The translations under genes and the position numbers were made by a program. Under the pieces are notes generated by a model. The model was given only the letters and a program-made list of their open reading frames with translations. It was not told where the DNA came from and ran no database searches. From Euryodendron excelsum (taxonomy: Eukaryota > Streptophyta > Magnoliopsida > Ericales > Pentaphylacaceae), in NCBI GenBank assembly GCA_033060915.1, contig CM065398.1, positions 68,501 to 132,500 of the forward strand: 64,000 bases of DNA, read 5' to 3'. This document shows, one piece after another, positions 20,866-33,310 of the stretch (positions are counted from its first letter, which is position 1; every line of letters begins with the position of its first letter).

Positions 20866-23766
20866 ACAAAAACTATGTAAAAAAACTAGAAGAAGTAAAA
20901 ACTATATTATTTCGAAGGAAGAATCTTTCTATATATAGAAAGATTCGCACCCTTTCGAAACGGTGCCAGCCAAATGCGCCATTAGGAATGGTCGCAATCG
21001 TTGGAATTAAATTTGAACTTGAACCAATTTAGTTCTCATCCAGTTCACACATCTGGTTTAGACGACATTCAAAAATTAAATATTAAAGCCCACGCTTTTT
21101 TAATATTATTTTAATCGCACCTGCACTCGAACTTAGCCGAGCCGGCCGGCCGGTGACGGTGCGCGCGCGTGTAGAGTATTGGGTGTATTGGGTCAACTCA
21201 TGGGTTCTATAGGTCCTCCCCCTTCCACAAAAGTGAGGTGCCCCTTGGGGCCCAAACCCATCTCTATACCTAGGCTTTATATACCCATCAATTTTTCAAT
21301 AGAAAATCAATGTGGGACAAGCCTTTAGTTCCACCCAATAACCATACTCATGGTACATACTTTGGAGACCATTATCTCATTCAAACCTCCATGGATTTGA
21401 GCAAGTAGAAGCTTGTTCTCCATCTCCTCATGGAGGAGAATACAAAACACCTTGGACCTATTAAAAATGACATGTGGGTCCCACCTTAATTGTCGTGCCC
21501 AGATTTTTTGCACTCGAGGAATACACACACAAGCGGAAAAAATGTCGTACTGTCTCGTTAGAACTCACCCTCCTAGAAGAATGAGTGCGACTAAGTTTGA
21601 ATTGAAAATTGATTTGAATAAAGGGCTTTTAGAAAAGATTTGGAGTCGCCACCTAACTTGATTAAGGTGAGTTAGGTCACCTAAAAATTAAGCATAATCC
21701 GAAGACTATACTTAGGGTTTTTAGAAAAAGGTTTTTGAAAATATTGCCTCAAGAGAGGGTTTTTAAGAAAACAGGTTGTTTGGCAACCTTTGGAAAACAT
21801 TTAGCCCTTTTTTAGAAAAATAACTCCTTTTGGTCTTTGAAATCAGTGATCCTAGGTTCGGAGGTTGGTTACGTGTAGGGAAGACGCACTAAGCCATCAC
21901 CCTACCCCGCCCTTTCGGTACCTACACGTCAATATACCCTAGATTCACCTATGAGAGTCTTCAGCTAACTATTGTTCATCCCTATTCACTTTGAAAAAGA
22001 TGTTTAAAAAGATATGATGCATGATATGCAAGTGCAAGATAAGAGAGTTTGAAAATAGATTTGGAAAAAGATTTGAAAAGAAATTGATTTGATTTAAACA
22101 AAGATTTTGAAAAGATAGATTTGAAATTGGAATTGAAAAGAGATTTGAAAAGAGTTATGGAATTAGAAACTTGAAAAATGTTGTGACCGCACCCATGAGG
22201 GTTGCCTACGTATCCCTTTGGAGGAATCAGGTCAGTCGTAGTTCGGACAAGAGTCCGATTGAAAATAGAAGAATTGATTTGGAAGAAAGAGATTGAATTG
22301 GAAGATTGAGAGATTGAACCTAGAATAGAAGATTGAAAATTGGAATTTAGAATTTTGGAATTGAAGAGATTGAATTTTGATTTAAAAAGATAAAAATCCT
22401 AGACTTAGGAAGATAGGATTTAGGAAAGACTTGAGATTTATAAAGATTTGACTTGAAAGGATTTTAGAAAATATTTGACTCAAAAGTTGGACTTGGAAAG
22501 ATTAGAAAAGATTGGATTTAGGGAGGGTTCGAATTAGGAAAGGTTCGAACTAGGAAAGTTTCATTTTGGAAAAGTTTTCAAATTAGGAAAGTGTCGAAAT
22601 AGGAAAGTTTTGAATTAAGAAAGTTTCAACTTAGGAAAGTTTTGAATTAGGAAAGTTTCAACTTAGGAAAGTTTTGAATTAGAAAGTTTCATTTTAAGAA
22701 AGGTTTTGAAAGAGGAAAGGTTTTGAAAATAAGAAAGTTTTGAGTTTAGAAAGTTTTAGATTTGGAAAGATTCAAAGTTTAGAAAGATTTAACTTAAGAA
22801 AGTTTTGAATTTAGAAAGCTTTGAATTTGGAAAGATTTGAAATTTAGGAAGGTTTAAGATTTTTAAAGTTTTAGAGTTTTAGAAAATCTTGAGATTAATA
22901 AAGGTTTGAGTTTAAGAAAGATTTGAAAACTTAGGTTTGAAAAGTTAAGATTTGAAAAGAGAGTAGAGTTAGGAAAAGGTTGAATTAGGGAAGATTTGAA
23001 AGTTGAGTTTAAGGAAGGATTTGAAAATTTTTAGGAAACTTATGGTTTAGGAAGGTAGGAAATTAGGAGAGATTTGAATTAGGAAATATTTAGATTTTGA
23101 GTCTAAAAGGGAAGGTTTGATTTTGTTTCCAAAAAACGGAGGATTAGATCTAGTTTCCTAAAGGGAAGATTGGATTTGGTTTCCTAAAGAGAAGATTTGA
23201 TTTGACAAGGATTTGGAAAGGGAAGTTTTAGAAACCCTAGATTTGAAAGGCTATAGTTTTGACGTGGAAAATAGGTTGTGGAAATATGTATAGTTTGGAT
23301 GTAGAAAACAAGAGGTTTTGAAAACCTAGGTTTGGGGCAAAGTATGAAAACCATGTTTTTGGAAGGGAAATTAGGGTTTTCTAATTGTGGGTTCTAAGGC
23401 TTGATTTGAGCTCTAAAGAAAGAGTTTTTGGAAAGTGTGTTTTTGGAAACAAGTTTTTGGAAGGAAATCCTAGTGAGGAGTTTCTAGAGGGAAGATTTTG
23501 GAAAGAGAGTTTTTTAGAAAGACTTTTTATAGAAGATTGTTGAAGAGAGTTTTTGGAAAGATTTTTAGGGAGCATTTTTAGAGAGTGAATTTTGAGGAGA
23601 GGATTTTGAAAAGGAGTTGAAAAAGGGAGTTTTGAAAAATAGATTTTGGGAGCAAGTTTTTGAAAACAACTTTGGAAATGAGAGTTTTAGGAAAGTATGT
23701 TGAAAAAGAGATTATTAGGACGAGATTTTTGAAAAGAGAGTTTTTGGAAGGCATAAAAATGTCACA

Positions 23767-23817
23767 CTTTCCTAAAGCAATTCTAACCATGAGAGGGCTA
23801 GAACCACTTTAGGATAG
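23767..23817 (-). repeat. LTR hairpin 2 counterpart in solo LTR D
   Basis: Inverted copy of the hairpin at 9981-10031. Arms begin CTTTCCTAAAG and end CTTTAGGATAG around the loop ATGAGAG. One arm base differs from the copy in LTR A. A second, weaker counterpart of hairpin 1 lies at about 23877-23935. Confidence 0.55.
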
Positions 23818-24284
23818 TGGTTTTGAAAATAACGAGTTTTGAAAATATGGATCATGAAAGTCACTTTAAATGTAACACTTTCCTAAAGCAGTCCTAGCCA
23901 TGGAAAAACTAAAATCACCCTAGGATTGTGATTTTGAAAACATGTTTTGAAAAAGAGATTTTGATGCAATTTTGAAAACAAGTTTAATGCAAGCTTTGAA
24001 AACAAGTTTGGAAACGATTTTTGGAAGATACAAGATCATGATATGCACAATGCAAATTTGGGGTCGTGAACATACAAGGCTAAGGCTTCACCACATAATC
24101 AAGGGGCCGAACCCACGTGGTCTCCAGTTAGCCTAAAGGAAAGCCCCCGACACGGTGACCCTCCAATAGTCTAATCTTACACATGGACCGGGAGTCCCCT
24201 TGTTTCAAGCATGCAGAGAAAGGGGGGGAAAGAGATAGGGGATTAAAATAGAGAAAACCCAAGTAGGTTAGGAGAGAGAAGAGA

Positions 24285-24302
24285 GGGGGGGGGGGGGGGG
24301 GG
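24285..24302 (+). repeat. G18 homopolymer
   Basis: Eighteen consecutive G in solo LTR D, where the other LTR copies have short C-rich tracts (CCCCCCTC). The length may be unreliable in sequencing. Confidence 0.85.
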
Positions 24303-24610
24303 AATGCAAAAACGTAAAACGAAAGCCTACCTTGTGTCTTGTTTATTTTGCGCGCCTTGCTTGTCTTCGGTCTTCGCTTCGCGTCAGTCTTCAAGAGTTT
24401 GTCTTCAATCTTCAAGGCTTCAGTTTGCAGCACTTCAAGTCTTCAAAGGAGGCTTGGAGGCTAGTGTACGAGTGTATGGGGGTGTATATGAGGCTAAGGT
24501 TTGGAAAACCTAGGGAAGCTAGGGTTTAGGGAGTGTTCGAGCTCTGTATATCGAATATTGGTGTTTTTAGACTGAGTTTGCGGACCTCCTTCACGCTGGA
24601 AGAGGTTTTG

Positions 24611-24618
24611 TATTTATA
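24611..24618 (-). promoter_or_regulatory. TATA box of solo LTR D
   Basis: TATTTATA on the plus strand is TATAAATA on the minus strand, at the same place relative to the GGCGCC inverted repeats as in solo LTRs A and C. Confidence 0.7.
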
Positions 24619-26214
24619 GAGATGGGATAGACCTGGCGTTTGTTGCAGTGGCGCCAGGCCAATTTTCCTCTTGGCGCCACGAGGAGTGGCGCCAGGCCAA
24701 TTCTTGGCTTGGTGCCACTACTAGTGGCGCCATCTAGTTAGGAAAGTGTTTACGTTGACAAGCAACGTATCTTTGACTAGATTTGGGCACCTGTACTAGT
24801 GACTACCATGCAATTTTTAGCTTGGCTTCATTAGGAGTGACTTCGGAAAGTCTGGGAATGATTTGAAGAGGCTAGGAATGACCCGGAAGGGTGGAAAAGA
24901 GCAGGAACACTTAGAATAGTGTCCCGGAGGTATTTGACTTGAAAAGTGAGGATAGGATGTGTCGGAAGGGTTGACCGGGCCTTTAGGGACAAAACGGTCA
25001 ATCAAATTGGGAAGCTGTTAGGACGGACTCGGACTATCCCGGAAGAAGACTCGAGATATGGAAACATTATTCAGAATGTTCCCAAAGGTTTTCGGTTTGA
25101 TACCCAGAGCCGGTGTGGTCGGAAAAGGTGACCGGCCCACCAGGGGCAAAACGGTCATTTCGCACCGGGTTTGTCGGAACTGACTCGGAATGATCCGGAA
25201 AGATAAAGAAAGGTTGAGAGTACTATAAAAAGCATTCTCAGGAAGTTACCGGTTTGATACCCAGAGCCGGTGTGGTCGGAAAAGGAGACCGGCCCACCAG
25301 GGGCAAAACGGTCATTTTGTACCGGGTTTGCCGAAATTGACTCGGAATGATCTCGAAAGATAGAGGAAGGTCAGGAATACTATAAGAAGTATTCTCGGGA
25401 GGTTAATGGTTTGATACCCAGAGCCGGTGTGGTTCCCGGGGCATTCGGATTCCTAGGGGTAAAATGGTTATCTTGACCGAAAAGTCTTGGAAAAGGCCCA
25501 AGGGGCAATTTGGTCATTTTTCACCGAAGTGGGCTAGCAGGCACCGGTGTTGACCTGGGTTTTGAGTGTTTCCGCCACTCTGACGGCGGTTGTCGTGACA
25601 CAGGGGTTTGTTGGCAATTTCCTATATCGACCTGTTTGCGAGTATTTTCGCTACTCTAACGGTTGCGATGTTTGCGAGTATTTTTGCTACTTTGATGGTT
25701 AGCGATCATTTTCGAAACTGCCTGATCTCGGGAAGCTGTTAAAGGGGACTTAGCACCTGAGAAGTCAACTTTCTCGGAAGGCATGCCTAAACGGACATTT
25801 CTATATTGGCGGGCTAGCAGGCACCAAAGGTGGACTGTTCTACCATCAAGGGGACTTGGGGTCTCGTCCCGGTCGACATGTTTAAAGGGACTTACTATTT
25901 TGAAGAGATTTTTTGCAAAAAACGTGTTGGACCGTCTCGAGGAATCAACTGTCTCGAGAGTGGAATTGGAATTAGAAAGTGGTCTTATCGTCTTCGGAAA
26001 GACGTGTCTGATTGGAGTATGTAAGCACCCCATTTTTGACCGCTCGGCAGTCTACACTTTGTCCAGACTTATTTTCAAGTCATTGTGGGCATATTCCTAT
26101 CGAAACCAATTCTCTAGGTCCAAATCTCGTCTGTCCATTGCTTCGCGGGCCTGTCAGGCCCAAATAGAGGCAAAATGACCAAAATGCCCTTAGGGGCATT
26201 GTCCTTTCCTTTCC

Positions 26215-27145
26215 GATTCCAATCCCACTCTCGAGACAGTTTATTCCTCGAGACGGTTCCAATCCAGGCACGTTTCCTCGGAGACAGTAAGACCCCCTTT
26301 CCAATCCCACTCTCGAGACAGTTTATTCCTCGAAATGGTTCCAACCCAGGCACGTCTTCTCAGAGACGGTAAGACCCCTTTCCAATCCCACTCTCGAGAT
26401 AGTTTATTCCTCGAGACGGTTCCAATCCAGGCACGTCTCCTCGGAGACGGTAAGACCCCTTTCCAATCCCACTCTCGAGACAGTTTATTCCTCGAGACGG
26501 TTCCAACCCAAGCACGTCTCTTCGGAGACGATAAGTCCCTTTCCAATCCCACTCTCGAGACAGTTTATTCCTCGAGACGGTTCCAATCCAGGCACGCTTC
26601 CTCGGAGACGGTAAGACCCCTTTTCAATCCCACTCTCGAGACAGTTTATTTCTCGAGACGGTTCCAACCCAGGCGCGTCTCTTCGGAGACGGTAAGACCC
26701 CTTTCCAATCCAATCTCGACACAGTTTATTTCTCGAGACGGTTCCAATCCAAGCACGTCTCCTCGGAGATGGTAAGACCCCTTTCCAATCCCACTCTCGA
26801 GACAGTTTATTCCTCGAGACAGTTCCAACCCAAGCACGTCTTTTCGGAGACGATAAGTCCCTTTCCAATCCCACTCTCGAGACAGTTTATTCCTCGAGAC
26901 GGTTCTAATCTAGGCACATCTCCTCGGAGATGGTAAGACCCCTTTCCAATCCCACTCTCGAGACAGTTTATTCCTCGAGACGGTTCCAATCCAGGCACGT
27001 CTCCTCGGAGACGATAAGTCCCCTTCCAGTCCCACTCTTGAGACAGTTTATTCCTCGAGACGGTTCCATTCTAGGCGCGTCTCTTCGGAGACGATAAGTC
27101 CCCTTTCCAATCCCACTCTCGAGATAGTTTATTCCTCGAGATGGT
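26215..27145 (+). repeat. 81-bp tandem array, 12 units, in U3 of solo LTR C
   Basis: The anchor GACAGTTTATT (variants) recurs about every 81 bases from 26236 to 27127. Each unit holds CTCGAGACAGTTTATTCCTC, a short hairpin CGTCTCCTCGGAGACG and AAGACCCCTTTCCAATCCC. Because 81 is a multiple of three, open frames run through the array on both strands and give false repeat proteins of 27-residue units. Confidence 0.93.
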
Positions 27146-27394
27146 CCGAGTAGGGAAACTACTCACAAAACCGTTAGAGTAGCGGAAATACTCACAAATA
27201 GGTCGATATAGGGAATTGGCAACAAACCCCTGTGTCACGACGACCGCCGTTAGAGTGGTGGAAACACTCAAAACCCAGGTCAACAGCAGTGTCTGTTAGC
27301 CCACTTCGGTGAAAAATGACCAAATTGCCCTTTGGACCTTTTCCGAGACTTTCCAGTCAAGATAACCATTTTGCCCCTAGGCATCCGAATGCCC

Positions 27395-27760
27395 CGGGAA
27401 CCACACCGGCTTTGGGTATCAAACTGGTAACCCCCTGAGATTACTTTTTATACTATTCTCAACCTTCCTATACCTTTCCAGATCATTCCGAGTCAGTTCC
27501 GGCCAACCCGGTACAAAATGACTGTTTTGCCCCTAGTGGGCCGGTCTCCGTTTTCGACCACACCGGCTCTGGGTATCAAACCGGTAACCTCCTGAGACTA
27601 CTTTTTATAGTGTTCTCAACCTCCTTTTACCTTTCCGGATCATTCCGAGTCAGTTTCGGCCAACCCGGTACAAAATGACCGTTTTGCCCCTGGTGGGCCG
27701 GTCACCTTTTCCGACCACACCGGCTCTGGGAATCAAACCGGAAACCTCTGGGAACATTCT
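27395..27760 (+). repeat. 157-bp repeat units in solo LTR C
   Basis: Anchors CAGATCATTCCGAG at 27479 and CGGATCATTCCGAG at 27636 keep the 157-base period seen in solo LTR A, but with about two units instead of four. Confidence 0.85.
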
Positions 27761-28094
27761 AAATAATGTTTCCAGATCCCAAGTCTTCTTCTGGGACAGC
27801 TCGAGTCCTTCCCGGTAGCTTCCGGGTCCGATTGACCGTTTTGCCCCTAAAGGCCCATTCAACCCTTCCCACTCGTCTTATCCTCATTTCTCAGGTCAAA
27901 TACCTCTAGGACACTATTTTAAGTGTTCCTGCTCCTTTCTGGCCTTTCGGGTCATTCCCAGCTCCTTCAAATCATTCCCGGACTTTTCAGAGTCACTCCT
28001 AGTGAAGCCAGGCTGAAAATTGCATGGTAGTCACTAGTACAGGCGCCCAAATCTAGTCAAAGATACATTGCTTGCTGACCTTAATATTTCCTAA

Positions 28095-28208
28095 TTGGCT
28101 GGCGCCACTACTAGTGGCGCCAAGCCAAAAAAATGACCTGGCGCCACTCCTAGTGGCGCCAGTGTAAATTCTGGCCTAGCGCCACTGCAACAGGCGCTAG
28201 TGTATTCC
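28095..28208. promoter_or_regulatory. GGCGCC inverted repeats before the TATA box of solo LTR C
   Basis: TGGCGCCACTACTAGTGGCGCCA (10-base arms), TGGCGCCACTCCTAGTGGCGCCA and a diverged third copy (GCGCCACTGCAACAGGCGC) precede the TATA box at 28215, as in solo LTR A. Confidence 0.75.
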
Positions 28209-28214
28209 TCCTTC

Positions 28215-28222
28215 TATAAATA
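28215..28222 (+). promoter_or_regulatory. TATA box of solo LTR C
   Basis: CTTCTATAAATACAGAGCC, identical to the motif in solo LTR A over the core and following bases. Confidence 0.75.
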
Positions 28223-31200
28223 CAGAGCCTCATTCAATGTGAAAAAGATTCGCAAATTTAACCTAAAAATCATATAATTCGATATACAGAGCTCGAGCAC
28301 CTCCAAAACCCTAGCTTCCTTAGGTTTTCCGAACCCTAGCCACCCTACACAAACCCTAGCTTCCTATACACTCATACACACCCCCATACACTCATACACT
28401 GGCCTTCAACCATCCTTTGAAGACTTGAAGAGCTGCAATCCAAAGCTTGAAGACAACTCTTGAAGACTGAAGGTGAAGATCAAGACGAGGATCGAATACC
28501 GAAGAAAGCAAGGCGGGCAAAATAACAAGACATACGGTAGGCTCCCTATTTAAATTTTCGCACTTCCCCCCTCTCTCTTCTCTCTCCTAACCCACTTGGG
28601 TTTTTTCTATTTTAATCCCCCATCTCTTTCCCCCCTTTCTTTGCATGCTTGAAACAAGGGGATTCCCGGTCCATGTGTAGGATTGGGCTATTGGAGAGTC
28701 ACCGTGTCGGGGGCTTTCTTCTAGTCTAACCAGAGACCACGTGGGTCCGACCCCCTTGATTATGTGGTGAAGCCTTAGCCTTGTATGTTCACGACCCCAA
28801 ATTGCATTGTGCATATCATAGTCTTGCATCTTCCGAAATTCGTTTTCAAACTCATTTTCAAAATCGTTTTCAAAGTTATTTTCAAAATTCCATCAAAATC
28901 TCTTTTTCAAAACTTGTTTTCAAAACCACAATCCTAGGGTGATTCTGGCTTTTCCATGGCTAGGGTTGCTTTAGGAAAGTGTTACATTAAAAGTAACCTT
29001 TTATGGTCTATATTTTCAAATCTTATTGTTTTCCAAAACCGCTTTCCTAAAGGGGTCCTAACCTTCTTATGGTTAGAATTGCTTTAGGAAAGTGAGATGT
29101 TTTTATACCTTCTAAAAACTCTTTTTCCAAATCCCTCTTCCTAAAAATCTCTTTTTCGACATACTTTCCTAAAACTTTCCTCTCCAAAATTGTTTTCTAA
29201 AAACTCCCTTCGAAAATTTATTTTTCAAAACTCCCTTTTTCAACTCCTTTCCAAAATCCTCTCCCTAAAATCCACTTTCTAAAAATGTTCCCCAAAAATC
29301 TTTCCAAAAACTCTCTTCAACAATCTTCTACCAAAAATCCTCCTAGAAAAACTCTCTTCAAAAATCTTTCCAAAAACTTTCTTTCCAAAATCTTCCTTCT
29401 AGAAATTCCCTTCTAGGATTTTCCTTCTAAAATCTACGTTTCCAAAAACACACTTTCCAAAACTCGTTCTCTTTAAAATCTTTTTCCAAAAACTCTATCT
29501 TCAAACTCACTTTCCAAAAACTCCTCCCTAGGATTCCCTTATAGAAAAACCTTCGTTTCTAAAAACGCACTTTCCAAAAACTCTTTCCTTCGAGCCCAAG
29601 TCAAACCCTAGAGCTAACCATTAGGAAACCATAGCTCTAGGTTTCCAAAACCTAGATTTAGTTTCTTTCCAAAAATATGGTTTTCAAACTTTGCCCCAAA
29701 CCTAGGTTTCCAAAACCTCTTGTTTTTACATAAAAACTATACATGTTTCCAATACCTATTTTCTACGTCAAAACTATAGTTTTCCAAATCTAGGGTTTCC
29801 AAAACCTCTCTTTCCAAATCCTTGTTAAATTCAATCTTCCCTTTAGGAAACCAAATCAAATCTTCACTTTAAGAAACTAAATCCAATCTTCTTGTTTAGG
29901 AAACTAGATCCAATCCTCTTTCATTTTTGGAAACAAATCCCAAACCTTTCCTAATTCAACTCCTTTCCTAATCTCCTGCCTTCCTAAACCATAAGTTTCC
30001 TAAACCCAAACTTCAAATCTTTTCTTAAGTTTCAAAATCCAAATCTTTCCTAAATTCAAATCCTTCCTAAGCTTCTCCTTTCCTAAATCTTAAGTTTCCA
30101 AAACTTGAATATAAAAATCTTTCCTAAATTTCAAAACTCAACTTTCAAATCTTTCCTAATTCAACCCTTTCCTAATTCTACCCTCTTTTCAAATCTTAAC
30201 TTTCCAAATTCAAGTTTTCAAACTTTTCCTAAATTCAAACCTTTCCTAATCTTAAGATTTTTTCTAAAACCCTAAAACTTTCTAAATTTCAAATCTTTCC
30301 AAATTCAAAATTTTCTAAATTTGAAACTTTTTCAAGTTAAATCTTTCTAAACCTAAATCTTTCCAAATTCTAAACTTTCCAAAACTTCAAAATCTTTTCA
30401 AACCTAAAACTTTCCTAATTCAAAACTTTCTTAATTTGAAACTTTCCAAAAACAAAACTTTCCTAATTCAAAACTTGCTTAATTTGAAACTTTCCTAAAT
30501 CGAACTTTTCCTAATTCAAACATTTCTTAAAATCCAATCTTTCCAAATCTTCCAAGTCCAACATTCCAATCCAATCTTTCTTAATCTCAAGTCTTTCCTA
30601 CGTCTCGTATCTTTCCTAAGTCTAGGTTTCCTAAACCTCCATCTTTTCAAAACCAAGTCTTTCCAAAATCAATCTTTTCAAAGCAAATCCAATCTTCTCA
30701 ATTTCAATTTCTAATCTCCTCTTCTAATCTCAAATCAAATCCAATTTTCAATTCAATCTCTTTCTTCTAATCCAATCTCTCTCTTCAAATCAATCTCTTT
30801 TCAATTGGACTCTTGTCCGAATTACGACTGACCTGATTCCCCCAAAGGGATATGTAGGCAACCTTCATAGGTGCGGTCACAACACTTTTCAAACTTTCAA
30901 TTCCACCTTCATAGGTGCGGTCACAATCTCTTTCAAATTTCAAATTCCACAACATCTTTCAATTTCTATTTCTACAATTTCTTTCCAATCTCCAATTCCA
31001 TACCATGTTTCAAGTTTCTAATTCCACAACCTTTTCAAATCTCTTTTCAATTCCAATTTCAATTCTATCTTTTCAAATCTCTTTTCAAGTCAAATCAAAT
31101 TCTTTTCAAATCTTTTTCAAAATCAACTCTCTTTTATTGCATTTACATACCATGCATCATATTTTTCAAACATTGTTTTTCAAAGTGGGTAGGATTGAAC

Positions 31201-32339
31201 TATAGTTAGTCGAAGACTCTCATAGGTGAATCTTGGGTAGATTGACATGTAGGTACCGAAAGGGCGGGGTAGGGTGATAGCTTAGTGCGTCTTCCCTACA
31301 CGTAACCAACCTCCGAACCTAGAATCACTGTTTTCAAAGACCAAACGGAGTTATTTTTCTAAAAAGGGCTAAATATTTTCCAAAGGTTGCCAAACAACCC
31401 GTTTTCCTAAAAACCCTCTCTTGAGGAGATATTTTCAAAATCGTTTTTCAAAAACCCTAAGTGTAGTTTTCGGATTATGCTTAGTTTTTAGGTGACCTAA
31501 CTCACCTTAATCAAGTTAGGTGGCGACTCCAAATCTTTTTCAAAAGCCCTTTATTCAAATCAATTTTCAATTCAAACTTAGTCGCACTCATTCTTTTAGG
31601 AGGGTGAGTTCTAACGAGAGAGTACAACATTTTTCCCGCTTGGGTGAGTATTCCTCGAGTGTGAAAAATTTGGGCGCGACAGAGTAGATTTACTGTCTCG
31701 AGGAATAAACTATCTCAAGAGAGGGATTGGAATTGGAAAGGGGACTTACCGTTTTCGGAAAGATATGCCTGATTGAAATTGGATTTACCGTCTCGAGGAA
31801 TCAATTGTCTCGAGAGAGGGATTGGAATTGGAAAGGGGACTTACCGTCTTCGGAAAGACGTGCCTGACTTGGAATAGATTTACCGTCTTGAGGAATAAAC
31901 TGTCTCTCGAGAGGGATTGGAATTGGAAAGGGGACTTACCGTCTTCGAAAAGACGTGCCTGATTTGGATTTGAAAAGGAGATTTACCGTCTTCGGAAAGA
32001 CCTACCTGACTTGGAATAGATTTACTGTCTCGAGGGATAAACTCTCTCTCGAGAGGGATTAGAGTTGGAATTGGAAAGGACAATGCCCTTAACGACATTT
32101 TGGTCATTTTGTCTCTATTTGGGTCTGGTAGGCCCGCGAAGCGATGGACAGACGGGATTTTGGACTTAGAGAGTTGGTTTCGATTGTAATACGTCCATAT
32201 TGACTTGAGCACAAGTCTGGACGGAGCATAGACTGCCGACCGGTCAAAAATGAGGTGCTTACATTAACAATGACTCAAAATTGGTGTGTCACACCAAATA
32301 TTTCAACACAATCCATCTAGTTCAAAGATTTTTAGGAAA

Positions 32340-33310
32340 AAGATGTAATCTCAAATTATACAAAAGAACTGTTTGAGAAAGTTCAAAAAATTTTCTCATA
32401 CTGTTTATTTATTTATTTATCATGAAAGACCGTCATTCTTCTTTATAAATCCAAGACGTTTCATAAGTTGTACCATATGTTCAAAATGCATTGGTAATCA
32501 TAAAGGCCAATCTTTGCCATCGAGTTAATTGTTTTTTCCAAAATCTATTTGATTTCTTGATGGGTAAGTTCAGCTTGACCACTTATTTGTGGGTTGTAAG
32601 GGGTTTCCGCTTTATGTGCAATTTCATGTTTCTTCATTAAAGCCTCAAAAAGTCTAGTACAAAAGGACAAGCCCCCTTCATTTATAATGACTCGAGGCAT
32701 CCCAAATCTTGGCAAAATATTTTTTCGTTTAAAAGCTTCAAAACAATCATTTGATCATTATTTTTGCATGAAATAATCTCTGCCCATTTAGAAACATAAC
32801 CAATAGCCACCAACATATAATGATTTGAAAAAGAAGGGGGAATGAACGCATAAAATAGATGGCCTAACAATCAAATATCTCACTCAATCACCAAAATGGG
32901 TTCAATGGTATCATATTTCAAAGAGTCTCCCAAGCCTTTGACAACTCTTACAAGCTTTATAAAAGATGGGGGTGTATTTGAAAAAGTAGACCAATAGAAT
33001 CTACGTTGTAAGTTTTTTTGTAGCAGTTTTCTTGGAAAACAAAAGGAGATGATGCTAGTAATCTCATGAATGGATAAACACCTCATTGTGCTTTGGTCTG
33101 GGCAATAATTAAACAAATATGGATCATATAATAAAAAAATCCTTACCCCAACTAAAATTTTTTGTTTGTATGATGTGGTCCAATGAGATGGGAGTGCACT
33201 TGTTACAAGATAATTAACAATATCAGTGAACCAAGGTAATTCAAAAACTACAAAGAGTAACTCATATAAGAAAATTTCCTTGTTCGACATCGTCTCCTCA
33301 GGCACATAAA
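32340..33310 (-). pseudogene. pol: Ty3/gypsy (Athila-like) RNase H-integrase fragment
   Basis: Minus-strand frames show, in order, a WFTDIVNYLVTSALP-type block (about 33240), DPYLFNYCPDQ (about 33115) and a remnant of the HHCC zinc region (about 33100-33000). These are followed by the integrase core start PPSFSNHYMLVAIGYVSKWAE (about 32840-32780) and a degraded continuation towards 32400 (Y-NPQ-S-GQAE-like). In an intact protein the core carries the catalytic Asp in the IDYVSKW motif; here that residue is Gly (IGYVSKW). Stops and shifts break the ORF several times. Flanking LTRs were not found, so this is an isolated fragment. Confidence 0.7.

Larger units (their letters stand above)
26015..31686 (+). 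mobile_element. Solo LTR C (Tat family) with perfect target duplication GAGTA
   Basis: Spans 26020-31681 (5662 bases), from TGTAAGCACCCCATTTTTG to TTTGGGCGCGACA, flanked by GAGTA at 26015-26019 and 31682-31686. The ends are intact and the duplication is perfect, so this is probably the youngest of the three solo LTRs. It carries the largest 81-bp array (12 units), two 157-bp units, the GGCGCC inverted repeats, a TATA box and the long degenerate leader. It is nested within solo LTR D, itself within an LTR of element B. Confidence 0.93.
21486..32268 (-). mobile_element. Solo LTR D (Tat family, minus), target duplication TTAAT/TTAAC
   Basis: Spans 21491-32263, starting TGTCGTGCCCAGATTTTTTGC (the LTR end, inverted) and ending GAGGTGCTTACA. 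The flanks are TTAAT (21486-21490) and TTAAC (32264-32268), one mismatch. The other LTR of element B shows the unoccupied site CCTTACCAATGG. Solo LTR C inserted at 26020, inside the 81-bp subrepeat region. About 5.1 kb remain without the insert. Inverted TATA box at 24611-24618, GGCGCC inverted repeats at about 24640-24740, and 157-bp units at about 25060-25440 (anchors 25191 and 25348). Confidence 0.88.
16065..32308 (-). mobile_element. Non-coding LARD-like LTR retrotransposon B, heavily nested
   Basis: LTR remnants lie at 16065-16735 and 20030-32308, the latter interrupted by solo LTR D. LTR ends are TGTTGGAA and TTCCAACA/TTTCAACA. The 3.3-kb internal region (16736-20029) has no recognisable gag or pol. 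Orientation is probably minus. After the left LTR the plus strand reads ATCCCCCAC, which on the minus strand is a purine tract before TGTTGG. A TATA-like GGTATATAAAGCC also reads on the minus strand of both LTRs. The primer site is degraded (AATCTGTCTTAATAT before the right LTR). Non-autonomous status is inferred from the absence of coding. Confidence 0.65.
20030..32308 (-). mobile_element. Right (5') LTR of element B, split by solo LTR D
   Basis: Starts TGTTGGAAAAATATTG at 20030, runs to 21490, and resumes after solo LTR D at 32269 with AATGACTCAAAATTGGTG, ending ATTTCAACA at 32308. Joining the flanks restores the sequence seen uninterrupted at 16690-16735. Effective length is about 1.5 kb. 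A GA microsatellite (20813-20861) lies inside. Confidence 0.8.

Noticed and set aside
20796..21032. ORF with a run of Arg-Glu repeats
   Set aside because: Translation of a GA microsatellite inside an LTR.
26241..26998. Overlapping ORFs with 27-residue repeats on both strands
   Set aside because: They arise because the 81-bp repeat is a multiple of three and lacks stops in some frames; they lie in LTR U3 and show no codon structure.
26215..27145. CRISPR-like appearance of regular repeats with short palindromes
   Set aside because: There are no unique spacers between repeats, no cas genes, and the context is a plant LTR.
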